Assembly: GCA_023634235.1 (NCBI GenBank)
Contig: JAMKCF010000001.1
Location: 31,563,920 to 31,627,919, forward strand
Direction of reading: 5' to 3'
Source: Pisaster brevispinus
Taxonomy: Eukaryota; Echinodermata; Asteroidea; Forcipulatida; Asteriidae
DNA: 64,000 bases
Every line of letters begins with the position of its first letter. The first letter of the stretch is position 1. The notes beneath the pieces were generated by a model. That model saw nothing but the letters and a program-made list of their open reading frames with translations. It was not told the origin of the DNA and searched no databases. Positions 37,501 through 50,589 of the stretch are shown one piece after another. The position numbers were made by a program, and so were the translations under genes.

Positions 37501-40500
37501 AGAGAAAGCACCAGGAAAATGATTAAGATACAGAAGTACATGGGTTTATTTTATAGTTGTAGATTCTTTGTAAACATGGGAAATATTGGAAAATGTCAAT
37601 TCAGCACGTTACCGCTTCTTTGACGTCTTGCTCTTGTTTGAGCATAAGTACATGTAGGTCAAATCTTGCGTCTGTTTGCTGCTGCTTCAGGCATTTTGGT
37701 TTAAAAAAAGGGTGAACTACTAATTGGCTTATTTGTGATCTTTATTGTCTTTTATTGCAGACCATTATGCATCTGTTCTCTTCTGCAAGGGCCAATGTGA
37801 GGAATGGAACTCCAGAATGCAGGGAAAGTATGTGGAGAATTATCTAGCCAACCATTTCCACTTCCTGCAGTTCGCTTACTACAAAGGTGAGAACTTCAAA
37901 ATTTCATACAGGATTGGTAAGGATCAAAAACGTAATTGTTGAATTTTTTGTCCAGGTTTTTCGGCGGATCCTTAGAAAGCATTGAAACAAAGAGGAAGTT
38001 TGAGAAAGCCATAGAAGCTTCTGCCACTTTCCTTGTTCTGGTTCCTTACAGCGCAGGATTTTGAATTACAATTACCAGCAGAGTCATGAAATTTAGCCCA
38101 ATTTTATCAGTCTTCTCTTGGACACTGACCAATGTTGTTGATACGTCTGTAAATCTCTTGTCTTGAAACAAAGAGAAAGTTTGAGAAAGCCATAGAAGCT
38201 TCTGCCACTTTCCTTGTTCTGGTTCCTTACAGAGCAGGATTTTTCAGTGACAGTTACCAGCAGAGCCATGAAATTTTGCCCAATTTTATCATTCTTCTCT
38301 TGGACCAATGTTGTTGACCAATGTTTGTTGATACGTCTGTAAATCTCTTGCCTTGAAACAGAGGGAAAGATTGAGAAAGCCATCGAAGCAGCCGCCACTT
38401 TCCTTGTTCTGGTTCCGAACGACTCGACGATGAACTCCAACATGGAGTTCTACGAAGAGGAAGAAGGGGCCAACAAGTACTCCATCAAGCCCATGGACGA
38501 CGTGGTGGAGTACCAGAAGAGGAAGGACATGGAGATCAAGATGCTTCAGTTTGCCAAGATGAAGTTCTGGGGAGAGGAAGATCAAGAGGTAAATGATGCT
38601 GGTGGGGAGGGGAAGAATGAGACGGCCGGGGCGGGGGAGGAGGAGGAGGTTGGCGGGGAGGGGTTGGGACCTGCCAAGGAGGGTGGGATTAATCCAGAGC
38701 TGCCAAGTTCCGCTAAGAGTGGCGAAAAATTAGCGCATTGATTAGAAAAGGAAGTAGACGAAATCCGAAGAGTCGGGGGAAAGTTGGAACAGTTAGAATA
38801 AGGGAGGAGGTGGTCTTGTAGGGAGAGCCAACGGCAGTTAGGATTCATTCAAAGCTGAGAAAGATGCAAATTAGCTCACTGATTAGAACAAGGTACATAG
38901 ATGGTGTAGGATTTAGGAAGAGTGCGGCAGCCGTTTTCACAAAACTGTACCCAAACTGCGTACTAGTCCACTTGTGCAAGATTTCTTGTGTGAGTGGTGC
39001 GCAACTTGCACTGTAAATGTTGCACAACTGGACGTACGCAGTTTTTGTGTGTGATTGCCGGCAGGCTTGCAACTTTTCAACTGACTAGCCAATTTCCTCG
39101 TTTAAGGTTTCTTAGTGTAACATTTGTGTGAACTTGCCGGCAGGCTTGCAACTTTTCACTTGACTAGCCAATTTCCTCAATTATGGTTTCTCGGCCGTGT
39201 CATCCCCATCAGAATGAAGTTCATGATCTCGTGGACTTTGATGGATGTTCAGCTACTGATTGGAACATTCATCAATTGTACTCTAGCCCTAACCATGCTA
39301 AATGCAACAATATGCACCAAATGGTAATAGTTGTTGTGATCCGTTGCATTTGGCAGTCAACTCAGATGTCATTCTTTGACTGAATTTGTTGCATTTAGCA
39401 GTGAAGTGACTTCATATAGGTTTGGGTGCTTCTATTGTATCTGAACAACTTATAATGGGTATTTCAAAACATTTTTTATGGGAAAAGTATTGAGAAGTAT
39501 GATCTAATATTAGGAAAGAATCATAATTCAAATCATATTCAAAAGACTGTATAATAACAGTTAACAGTTACAAGTCACCACTACACATGTGCATACTGTT
39601 GCATTTAGCAGGGCAAACACCCTTGCTCAGTCCTTTCACAAACAGCATGCCTGCACAATGCAACAATATCCCTTGTTGCATTCTGTTGCATTTGGCATGG
39701 TTCTCATTTCAACTGTGTTGCATTCTGTTGTATTTGGCAGGGTATGTAGAGAGACCCTAATGGGGGTTAGGGTTAAAGGCAAGGGTATACTTTTGTTTGT
39801 TTTTTGGTCAAAGACCAGTATTCTCTCTTGGTGTAACCCAACAAATGCATAAAAAACAATTTTAAAAATGTAAAAATTTGGGCTCAATTGGTTATCAAAG
39901 GTGGAAGAAAACAATAAAAGAAGATCAAAAACACCCTTGTTGCATAGAATTGTGTGCTTTCAGATGCCTGAGAAAGGCTTCATGCCTGAAGTCTTTCTCA
40001 GATTCAAATTTTTTTGTGAAAAATTACCTCTTTATCTGAAACTACTTACAAAGGGTGTCGTTTCTAACAATGTTTTATAATATCAACAGCTCTCCAGTGC
40101 ACTTTCCTAAGTAAGTTTTTCTTTGTCATAACTTTTTGGGGTAATTACCGAAAGTACACCCTGCCTTTAATGTATTCATTATAAAAGTTCATGAACTTTG
40201 TTCAGGAATAGTCCGTCGACTACCTTGATGAACTTGTTTACATGAACGTTCATGAACTTCCTTTGCAGTTCATGAACTTTGCTGAATATTCCTGAAGTCC
40301 GGTCGGAGTCTTGATGTGAACATTGGATGAATATACACGGCTTTCCTGTTTTTTTGTGTGGAAAATTTAATGTGTACGAACGTTCACCAACTGTTCACCA
40401 ATCAGGTTATTTTGTATCTGTTTTGGAAAATGTTCAGCAAAGGTCATGAACTGTATCAGTGAATATTTGACTTTGACAATTGAAATACAAGGAATAGAGT

Positions 40501-43500
40501 GTTGCTGTGCGCTGGCGATTTCCTCATTTGTTGGAGGGAAGACAGCACGGTTAGGGCGGGTGAGGTTGAGGGGAGGAACATTGGCTCACACTCACAGATA
40601 AACAAAATAATAATCACAGAAACAGGAGGATCGGGGAAGGACACGATGGTTTGGGCAGGGAGGAGGAAGTGGGGACGGGAGATGGGATTAGAGAGGAGCT
40701 TAGCTCATGGGAGGGGGGATCGATTAACGGATACCAACCACAGCTAAATGTAGTTCATTTATTAGACTGACGAAGCAGATAGAGCTTGGCAATGTTCGGA
40801 TGTCATGGCTAGATTAAGGAGGAGAATTCGGTTACAGGGTATTAACAAGTTTAGTCGACAAGGAAGGGGGGATAATCTCAGGATATATCCGGGTCTTCAC
40901 CCACAAGTCTTTACAGGGTATTAAACAAAAAACAGGGTAGAAGACACTGCTGCTTACCAGAATAGGGTTACCAGCCAAAACGCCATGACGAAATGTACAA
41001 TGTGTGACTGGTATCCTGCTAATATTTGCTTAGTTGTTACAAGCAGGTCTATGGAATTGGGCTCAGTTCTTACAGGAGTATCTGATGGTTTTTTTTAAGT
41101 ACGGGTTGTGCCGACGGGGAACATCGTTCCTTTTCGGTGCAAATTCTGTTCTAAGGCCATGTTCCAACACCAAGAGAGTGTCTACTTCTCATTAGGAGCA
41201 TTTACCTATTTACCTATGCAAACTTTTTTAAAGAGGTGCTAACTAAATTGTTTTTACAACATGTGAGTGTTGACAATTTGGAGTGATCATATACATGTAT
41301 TCACAAAATCATCGAACCTCATCATGCTCAAACTGCAAAGTTAACCATTTTTAATTGCTAACATGTAGCGATGATGTTTTCTTTAAGTTATGCAGGTGCA
41401 ACCTCGTTCCCATGGGTATAACAATCTCGCTTTAGGCCATTGTCTTTTATCAGCAGGCCTTGCTCTCAAGCATAACAAACCCCCTGGAATTATAAAAATT
41501 TGTGTGAAAATATATGGCACAGTTTTTGTTAGACCTGTGATCAATCCACTCTTTTTTTGGCTCAAGCATGATAAAAACCGACTACAAAGGCATCAAGTGG
41601 TAGAGCAACTGGTCACTCTCAAGTTCTCTTTGACATGCTCAATGTTTAACTATATAGGCCTTTTCACACTACCTCCATTTCGAACCGCGTTGAAACCTAC
41701 CCGGGTCCTCTCCGGTTCAGCCTTGCTTCTTTTCGACACGGATCAGAGATAAGCAACATTCACACTGGTCTTTACGCGAACCGGCTAATGCGTGAACCGT
41801 ATAACGAAAAATGCAATTTCGATCCGGATTGAGATTTTCAACCCTGGTCCCTGCCAGGGTTGATTTCTATCCGGCTAGAGCATGCTACCCGGATCGGAGG
41901 CGGATTGAAATTTTTACAGTGTGAAACGGGGTGAACAAAATCTCCAGTTCGGAACCGGTTCCGACCCTGAGATTTTGGACACTGTGAAAAGGCCTTATGA
42001 TGTTTAGGGTGACCTCGTAAAACAGAAGTCATTTGCAAGAAAAAAGAAGAAAACAAATTCTCCTGACCTGCCTGAAGAGGAGCAGGAGACATTTGAGATG
42101 CTCCCTTGCATCAGGATTGCCCATGGGAAACGAGGCTGTGTATAGAGTGATTATAGTATACCAAAAACTACATATGAAAGTGCCAAATTTACAATTTTTT
42201 TTTACAGTTTTTTAAAAGTATTGTCTAGAAGTTTAGAATCTGATAGAGAGAGAGTGAGTGAGAGAAAGAAGGAGAGAGTATTTGTTAGGAGTGATTGAAT
42301 ACACAGAGCTGCCAACTCTCCTTGATTACTGCAGAATCCCTGCAGATGAAGACCGAGAGTATCGGTCTAAAATTACAGGTACAGAAATATTTCCAGTGTT
42401 GTGATCAAAAGTGTTAACATTAAATTCAATCTTTCCATACTCTGGGGAACTAATTCGATAAACTGCCTGATTATGGAAACTTTCCCCCTGTTAATACGCT
42501 GAATAGAATAGACCTTATGCGTATGACGTCGTTTGAGTAGGGCGCCCTCGTTTAGAGGTCAAAAGGACGTTGGTTATTGGCCAGTCATGTGGGCCGCGCG
42601 TACAAATCTGTGCGTTTCCATTGTTTCATCACCGATTTACCTCTAAGATGGCGGCTATATGACGTCAATGCATAAGGTCCATTCTTAAAAAATATCCTTG
42701 ATTGTTGCACAAAATTTCTCTGATTGCAAGAGGCAAATGTTGGCAGCTCTCACTACAATGTTTAAGCCCTTTTTGAGAGCAGGGACTTTGTGCTTTATCA
42801 CTAACTTCCTGATTGAATAGTACTTACAATTTACTTAATCTTATAATTTAATTCAGATAATTAGTTCCAGCAAAGTGCCAAATAGTTTGCCAAAATTACT
42901 TTTTTTTAATTGTTTGATTGAGTCTTAGATATCAGCAGCTGTTTTGTTTTTGGTTTGGCTTTTTTGACGACGGTTAAATGTCAGTTATGTGGGATGGGTG
43001 ATAATTTTTATTTAGGTAACATGGTTAATGGGGCTGTGTCGTCATGATCAAAGCAGGCCTGTGGCCGTACATGGAATTATGAACTCTCACCCAGTGTCAG
43101 CGTGTGTGCGCCCTCCTTCCATATTATATCTATGGAGAGCGCGCAAGCGTGCTGAAGCTGGGTGAGACTTCATAATTCCACGTTGAGCCACAGGCCTGCC
43201 TTGATCATGACGGCGTAGCCCCTTTAACAAATACTGTGCTGATTTTCACCATTTCACAAACAGCTTCAGATGCATCTTCAGTTGTGTAGCGATCTTAATT
43301 GCTAAGCCAAGCGCGATTGTCACAGTACAAATTGCTACTGGCAGTATCGCCGGCTCAATCTGAAGATGAATCTTTGTGTTTGTGAAACCGAGCTGAGCTG
43401 TTTGAAATGGATTTCAGTGCAGAGGACCTACACAGGAAACGTGTTTATTTAATTGGATGGCCTAATGATTGAGTGAAAGGTCACTGACCTTCAGATTGCA

Positions 43501-46500
43501 TCACAGTGTGTTGCTGTTTATAGCATTAATGTCAAACCGATGTTAACCATTATTTGCTTTAACTTAAGGCCATGGCATTACCTTTTGCAACTTTTGCTAC
43601 ATGCTTTAAATTGCAAGTGTTGCAACCGAAACGTTAAAGGGAATTTTAAAGGATTGGTAGAGCTGACCAAATAGCCGCAGACAGTGTTCATGTTTTGTGC
43701 GATCAGCCACATACCTTGACCTTATAAATATTCATAGATTTGCACTGAACTGACATGATATAAAGAATATCAAGTGTATTTTTATTCAATGAATTGATAA
43801 GAGTTTTCCCCTTAAATTCGAAGAACAGAAAAATACCTTTAATTTTTCATAATATGATTCTTATACCTCTTTTATGACCCCCCCCAAACCCCCCCCCAAA
43901 AAAAACCCCCACAAAAACAAAAACACATCAACAACTTGTATTTAAAGGGTCCGTAACATTTGGTAATGACTCTGAAAATTAATGGCAATAAAGACTTACT
44001 TGGTAAGAAGTACAGCAGCTTTGGATAGTATAATGCATTTTGAGAAACTTTTCACTTCAAAGTACTGCGGTTATGGAAAAATATATCACTTTTTATTCCC
44101 CAAAATTTTGAATCTGAGAAACGTTACGCAGATCGTGTATTCCTATAGGGAATATTCTTCCTGCGTGGAAATACTCGGTCCGGTTTTTCGGTGATACCTC
44201 AAAAACGTGACCAAAAATTTTCAAATTTTCAAAGGATAGTTTGATTGTAATGTATATACCTACATTTATATAGGATTAAACAATTAAACGGTTCAAAAAA
44301 CCAAAGGTATACTTTGCCTTTAAAGGTCCTAGATTGAGGTTTGAAAACACGATGCCCCTGATAGTAAAATAAAACTTCCAGGGGTGATTAATCATTTACA
44401 GGCCTGGAATTACAGGGAGGTCACGGAGGTCACTGAGGCCATGGTGCCCCTTCAAAGGTCGCCCATAGATTTTAAGATTTTCCAATGGAAGTGCCCTTTG
44501 CAAAATGAAAATGGCCTTGCCCTCTCACAGACAAAATTTCAGGCCTAAATTTAGCTTTCTTAATTTTATTGAAAGGAAGAAGAGGAGTGTTTAGTATTCT
44601 TGCCAAAATACCAAATAATTTAGATGGATACACTGTACTGTTTTGATTGCTCTATTTAAGTACTCATAGTTTCAATAGTTTGTTAGGCTGAAATATTGAC
44701 ATTCCGTCGAAATAAAGCTATTTCAATAGTTTTGTAAAAGAAATTGTTAATTGTGGATTGAGATTTGAAAGTTATAGATCCATGGATGGGTGTAAAAAGA
44801 CATATTCTGACATCTCTGTGTTCTGACACTCCTACATGTTTGTTCCGACACCCTTATGTTTCAACACCCCTATGTTCCGATACCCTTATATTTCGACACC
44901 CTATGTTCCGACACCCTTATGTTCCGACACCCCTATGTTCCGACACCGTTATGTTTCGACACCCCTATGTTTCGACACCCCTATGTTCCTAAGCACAAGG
45001 GAGAGGTTTGCATTATGCGTGCAAAGTTCACTCATACAAATTATGCGTTCAATTTATAGGTTTTATATCACACTTAAAGAATAAAAGCGCTGATAATAAG
45101 CAAATAGCTGTACAACCGCTAAACAACATTTCAAGCTCCGACGAGGAAAGATAGATCCACATTTGTTTTTCGAACTTCCGGCTGTGGCTGACCGTGTTAG
45201 CATACATTGAAGCATGCTGCCCTCAGCACCACCCTTAGCCCTAGCTGCAGGCAAAGCAGCCGATACAGACATGGCCAGATCTATTGTTCATAATAGAGTC
45301 ATTATGTTATGGCTGTACACAGGGCCTGGATTTTGGGGAAAAAAATCACAATTAAGACAGCAGGGGTCGAAATTTCACAAAGCACTAAGATTCATCTTAA
45401 GATGAGTTGGCAGTATTGCCATAGTGATTTGTATTGTGACATCAGACTTTGCTTAGCGATTAAGATCGATTTGCACTTAGGATCAATCTTAACTCTTTGT
45501 GAAATTAAGCCCAGGGCATGTAGCTCAAAACTTTTGCTGGACCAGAAAATTGTTCTCAAGACCAGAATCAAAATGTGACACAGTGTCACGATTATTTGTA
45601 CTTATGGACTCAACTTTCATAATTAATCAACAGAATTGAAGGATATTTATCAGACTCAAAGCCAACATTTGAACATGATTTTTTTGAAATAAAGGTGAGG
45701 TGAAGCCATGAGTTTACTGGCCCGATGCTAAGAACACTGGCCTCGGTCCTGCAGGTGTTAATTTTGAGCCCTGTTGTGTTACACATAATCGGCAGCCTTA
45801 TAAATATTCTCAAAACTGGTTATGGCATTCACCTTTGACCCATGACCCCTGACCTATCATCTCAAGCTTCATCGTGTATCGGTCTATCGGAGGAGTCTCC
45901 TGTTTTGTTTGTAAGTGTTCTTTAATTTTCTCCTCAAATAGTTAATAATTTCACTGGTGGCGGAAACTTTTTGCACCAAAGTTGAGCACAGATAAAGAAA
46001 ATTACTTGTTGGAAGGTGTCCATGGCAATGAATAGTTGCTAAAAAAAACTTACATGGGACTCGGTCAGAGCTGTGTATTTGCACAGCTTTGATCTGATTG
46101 GCTGATGATAGTGATGTAACCAGCCAATCAGAGTAAAAGAGAAGTCAAAGTCTTGTTCTGAAAGTGAGTTGCTGGCACAGAAGTGAAATTGTGAAAACCA
46201 TTTGGGGAGAAAATTACTCAACACTTTGACTAACAAACTTACAACCAGGGCCTAATTTCATAGAGCCGCTTAAACACAAAAAGTAGCTAAGCACAACAAA
46301 ATTATGCTTACCAGAATTATGTTACCAGCCAAACTGCCATGCCACATGCACGATTTTTGACTGGTATCCTGCTCATTTCTGTAAAGCAGAACATTGTTAA
46401 GCAATTTGTTCTGCTTAGGCAGCTCTATGAAATTGTGCCCTGGTAGGAGACTCTTAACTTGTAATTTTCTTTCCTGTAGCTTCAAACGAAGACTTTTAAG

Positions 46501-49500
46501 TTAACCTTTTACTACCGAACCATTTTACTTTCTTAAAAACTGACAACAAAATAAATAGGTCTATAACTTAAAGGCAGGGCATACTTTTGGTAATTGTCAA
46601 AGACCAGTATCCTCAACGTATGCTTAAAAAACTCTTTGAAAAGTTTTGCTCAATTGGTCATCCAAATGGCATGAAAATAATGGAAGAAAAAAAAGCATCC
46701 TCGTTGCAGAAAATTCTGTGCTTTCAGATGCCTAGTGAGAAAGGCTTCATGCCTGAAGCATTTCTCAGTTTCAAATCTGTTGGTGAAAAATTTCCTCTTT
46801 CTCTTAAACTACATTACTTCAAAGGGTGTTGTTTCTACCAATGTTTTATAAAATAAACAGCTCTCCAGTGCTCTTTACCAAGTAAGTTTTTATGGTATTT
46901 TGTTGTTGTTGAGAAATTACCAAAGGTGTTCCCTCCTTTAAAACAGAAAAGGTGATAATCGATAAATTATATTTTTTAAATATTAATATCTAGGAGTAGT
47001 TTGCCAAGGTAAAGCAACTAAATGAAGGATTTGTACCGGCTTGCTACTTTTCAACTGATCAGCTGATTTTTCTCTTTCCTCAAATAAAGTATTACTAGAA
47101 GAAAACTTAAAAACCTAAAAAGACAACCTTTAAAAAGTGGTATGTGCTTGACCATTTCCTTTTTTTTTTTGCATGTCTGCTTGAAGCAACCACATTAAAT
47201 ATTTTAGGGTTTTACAGGGCATGTGGCTCAACATTTTTACTGCACCAGAATTCTTTTTGGTAGACCAGAATCAAAATGAGAAAGACTGTAACTAAACTGC
47301 TTTTATTTTAACATGCACTAGAGAAGATTGATCTTTTTTTTTTGTCATATGGGTATTTAGTTGTACACTTTAATACTCAACAGAATTCGCCGTATTTTTG
47401 ACCACGTGAGGGCGTATGTGGATAAATTTCACATGATGAAAAACAAGTAAACAAACAGGGTTTTTTCACTTTTTTATCGCTATTTTTTATGTATTTCTTC
47501 ATTGGTGCAAGAAAACTACAAACAGGCAATTATAATAAGCTAAAACTGCTATTGTGATGCAAGACATTCCCTGATGACAGCGCCCTCATGCGGTCAAAAA
47601 TATGGTCAATTGAAAGATATTTATCAGACTCAAAGCCAACATTTGAACATCATTAAAGTTAAAGTTACTATACAGTAAGATATTCTAAAAAAGAAGGCCC
47701 CTGAACTTGTCCAGTCTTGACTTTACCGGCCTTACGCTTACACCAGTGGCCTTGGGCCTGCTTTGTAAATTTCAAGCTGTGGGTGATGAAACCAATTTTT
47801 GTTTTTGTTTTTACTTGCACTGTATGTAATGCATATTCATGAGATTACTAATTATCATTTTATCTCGCCGTTTTTATTAATAGTACTTGGAGGAGACCTA
47901 CATAGACAGTATGAAGGAGATGACGTACACGGAAGAGGCGGAGCCTATCAACCCCGATGAAGTCCGTCTCCGAATCAACTCAGTCATCGAAAACCGACTT
48001 GCGCAAAGCTGGGCTGATCTCAACATCAATGACCGCGCCGAGTATATGACCAAGCCGGAGGAGGTCTGGGCTGACGAAGGTATTAACGACGATGCAGAGC
48101 TGGGTAATGTTGAGCATTTCCCTGAAGGAGACAATGGAAAGCCTGTAGAAGTTTGGCCGGATGAGGATGATTTTTTAGACGGAGAAGAGGATGAGGATTT
48201 CATGCGGGAGTACTCGCCAGAGCCTGGAGTTGTTTACAACGATAAGACGGACGAAGATGTCAACGATGAAGATGGTACGGATAGAGCCAGTGTACTACGA
48301 GATTCTCCCAATGGCAAGGAGGTGGTCGAAGATGTACCTGTGAAGGAAGTTAACAACGAGGGAAGTCTGAGTGACAATAGTCTTCCAAGTGGGGTTGAAC
48401 ATGCAGACAACCCATCAAATTCAGAGAGAGAAATATACAACGATCCTAACCTCGGCTACGACATTAACGATAACAAAATCAAACTGCCTGATGTCAAGGA
48501 TAAAGACACACCGGAAAGCCCAACAGTCACAGACACCGAATCAAAAACCGAAAACAACGAGAAAGATATGTTTACCAAAGACGGATTAACGAATAGAAAA
48601 AACAGGCGACCTCTATCGAAAGGTCTCAACGAAACTTCAGGAGAGAGTGGAGCAGATTTCGCGTTGACGCGGAACAACACCGACGAAGTTGAAAGTGTCT
48701 CTGCATTGGAGCGACTCAAGATCATCGCTAAGGAGCAAGATCTCTTCCCGAGTGGTCCGCCGAGGTTTGGGCCGTCCATTCACGGAAAAAAGGAGGTCGA
48801 GGGACTCGAGGAGGAAGTGCCGGAGGACGTCCCTTCGTACGTACCGTCTCTTGACGGGGTCAAGCTCCACATGAATGCAGCAATGCTAAACGGCAGCAGC
48901 AGGATGGCCGCTGATAATATCGCAACTCAAATGGAGTGTGACAACCTACTGAGACTCATGGAGGTGAGTGTTGTTAAAGAAAATTCTGATTCAGACTTTT
49001 TGTTTTGGGGAAGGAAGTGCATTTTGCTGTACCAGCCAGGCTCCTAGTGGATGATAACCATGCCTACATACAGACTCTGAAGGGAGTAACCCTATTTCAG
49101 CCCCAGGAGTAGGTGGCAACGTGTCCCTGGTGACTTTTGATTTGGCTGACAGCCAAAAATCAGCTTAATAAGGCCCTCACCTTGAAGTGTTCCCAGGCCT
49201 TGTGCTGTTAGGGGATATCTCATTTTAAAAAAATACAACAACAAAAATTGTAACAAAAATATAAATTTGTACAGTTGAATGTCATATTGATGCACCCTTT
49301 TTGTCTTTGTTGATTTTGTCTTGGGATCAGATTGAATCCAAGTACGGTGACGGCTACAACGGCAAAGTGTACCCTCATACAAAGTTTGAATCATTTGAAG
49401 GCATGACTGTTGGGGTGGCCGTCAATGTAAGTTAAAAAAGTTCCGCTACTTTTAGGTCTGTTTGTCAATTTTAGATCTACCGATAGACAGCAGGGCTTGA

Positions 49501-50558
49501 ATTTGGTGGTGAAAATCCTTTCGACTGGAAGGCTTGTCGTTCAAACTTTTTACTACACCAGAATTTATTTTACAGAGCCAGATTGAAAATGAGTTGAACA
49601 AGCACCAAGAGAAGGTCTGTGTATAAAGCGTACTTTGATACCGAAGAGAATTGAAAGATGTCAGACTCATGGTCAGCCTTTTTTTTCACAAAGATATCAC
49701 ACAACAAGGTAGCCTAGATGAATTCAATTGAAAAACACAAGACCACTGGGCTTGTCCTGTTGTGAGTTTACCGGCTCGACAATAAAATCACAGGGCTCAA
49801 GCCTGCCGTCACAGGCCAGAGCTGTCACCTCTCCCTGATTCTGCAGAAATTTCCCTGACAATAAACCAATCTTATCCTGTTCTGATGAACAAATATGGAA
49901 ATCTCCCTGACTAGGGAACCTTTTTTCCCTATTTTGTTGAATGTAGTTCTACATTTCACCCTGATTCTTGTACAAAAATTTTCCTGATCGCAAGATAACA
50001 ATTAATTGGCCGTTTATAATGCCCCATGTCAGTCTAAAAGACACTCTTGACACAGGAGAGAGCAGAAACAAGTGGGCCATTTTTGAATGACAAAGATGAA
50101 AATTTAATCACAAAAATAAGTTTTCAAATGAGTTTTGAAGCATGTAGTGACTTTTTCGGAGATTGGGAGGGAGTTCCGTTCATTGTGATGGGCCAGACTG
50201 TTAGAAGGATCGGGTTGATCTACAAAGTTTTGATCCTGATGTATAAAGCGTACCATAAATAAGCCCCTGGGTATATCACGGACATGCTCAAATTGAGATC
50301 TCAATAAAGACATTCGTCTAGCACTTGTTCCCTTTTTGTTGTGTCAAGAACTTGCTATTCAACTTTTGCAGAGAGATCATTCTCTGTATATTGCCCCAAA
50401 ATGTGGACTAAGCTTCCTGTACAGATCAGAAACGCCAGCTCACTCACCTCATTCAAGACACTCCTTAAAGCTCACCTGTTCCAGCAGGCTCACTAACCGT
50501 TCAACTGTGCCTCAGCGCCTTAGAACAAACCGTTGATTTTGGCGCTCTATAAGTGACC

Positions 50559-50589
<31 letters not shown>

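Noticed and set aside
38589..38741. Continuation of P3H exon d through Gly/Glu-rich sequence to a stop at 38739
   Set aside because: A donor at 38589 gives an in-phase join to exon e; the extension is low complexity and would remove the catalytic domain.
38430..38741. Independent gene starting at MNSNMEFYEEEEGANKYS
   Set aside because: The first part is the P3H exon d frame beginning at an internal Met, and the rest is the read-through described above.
47898..48870. Ser/Leu-rich minus-strand frames opposite P3H exon e
   Set aside because: Shadow frames caused by the Asp/Glu-rich codon bias of the real exon.
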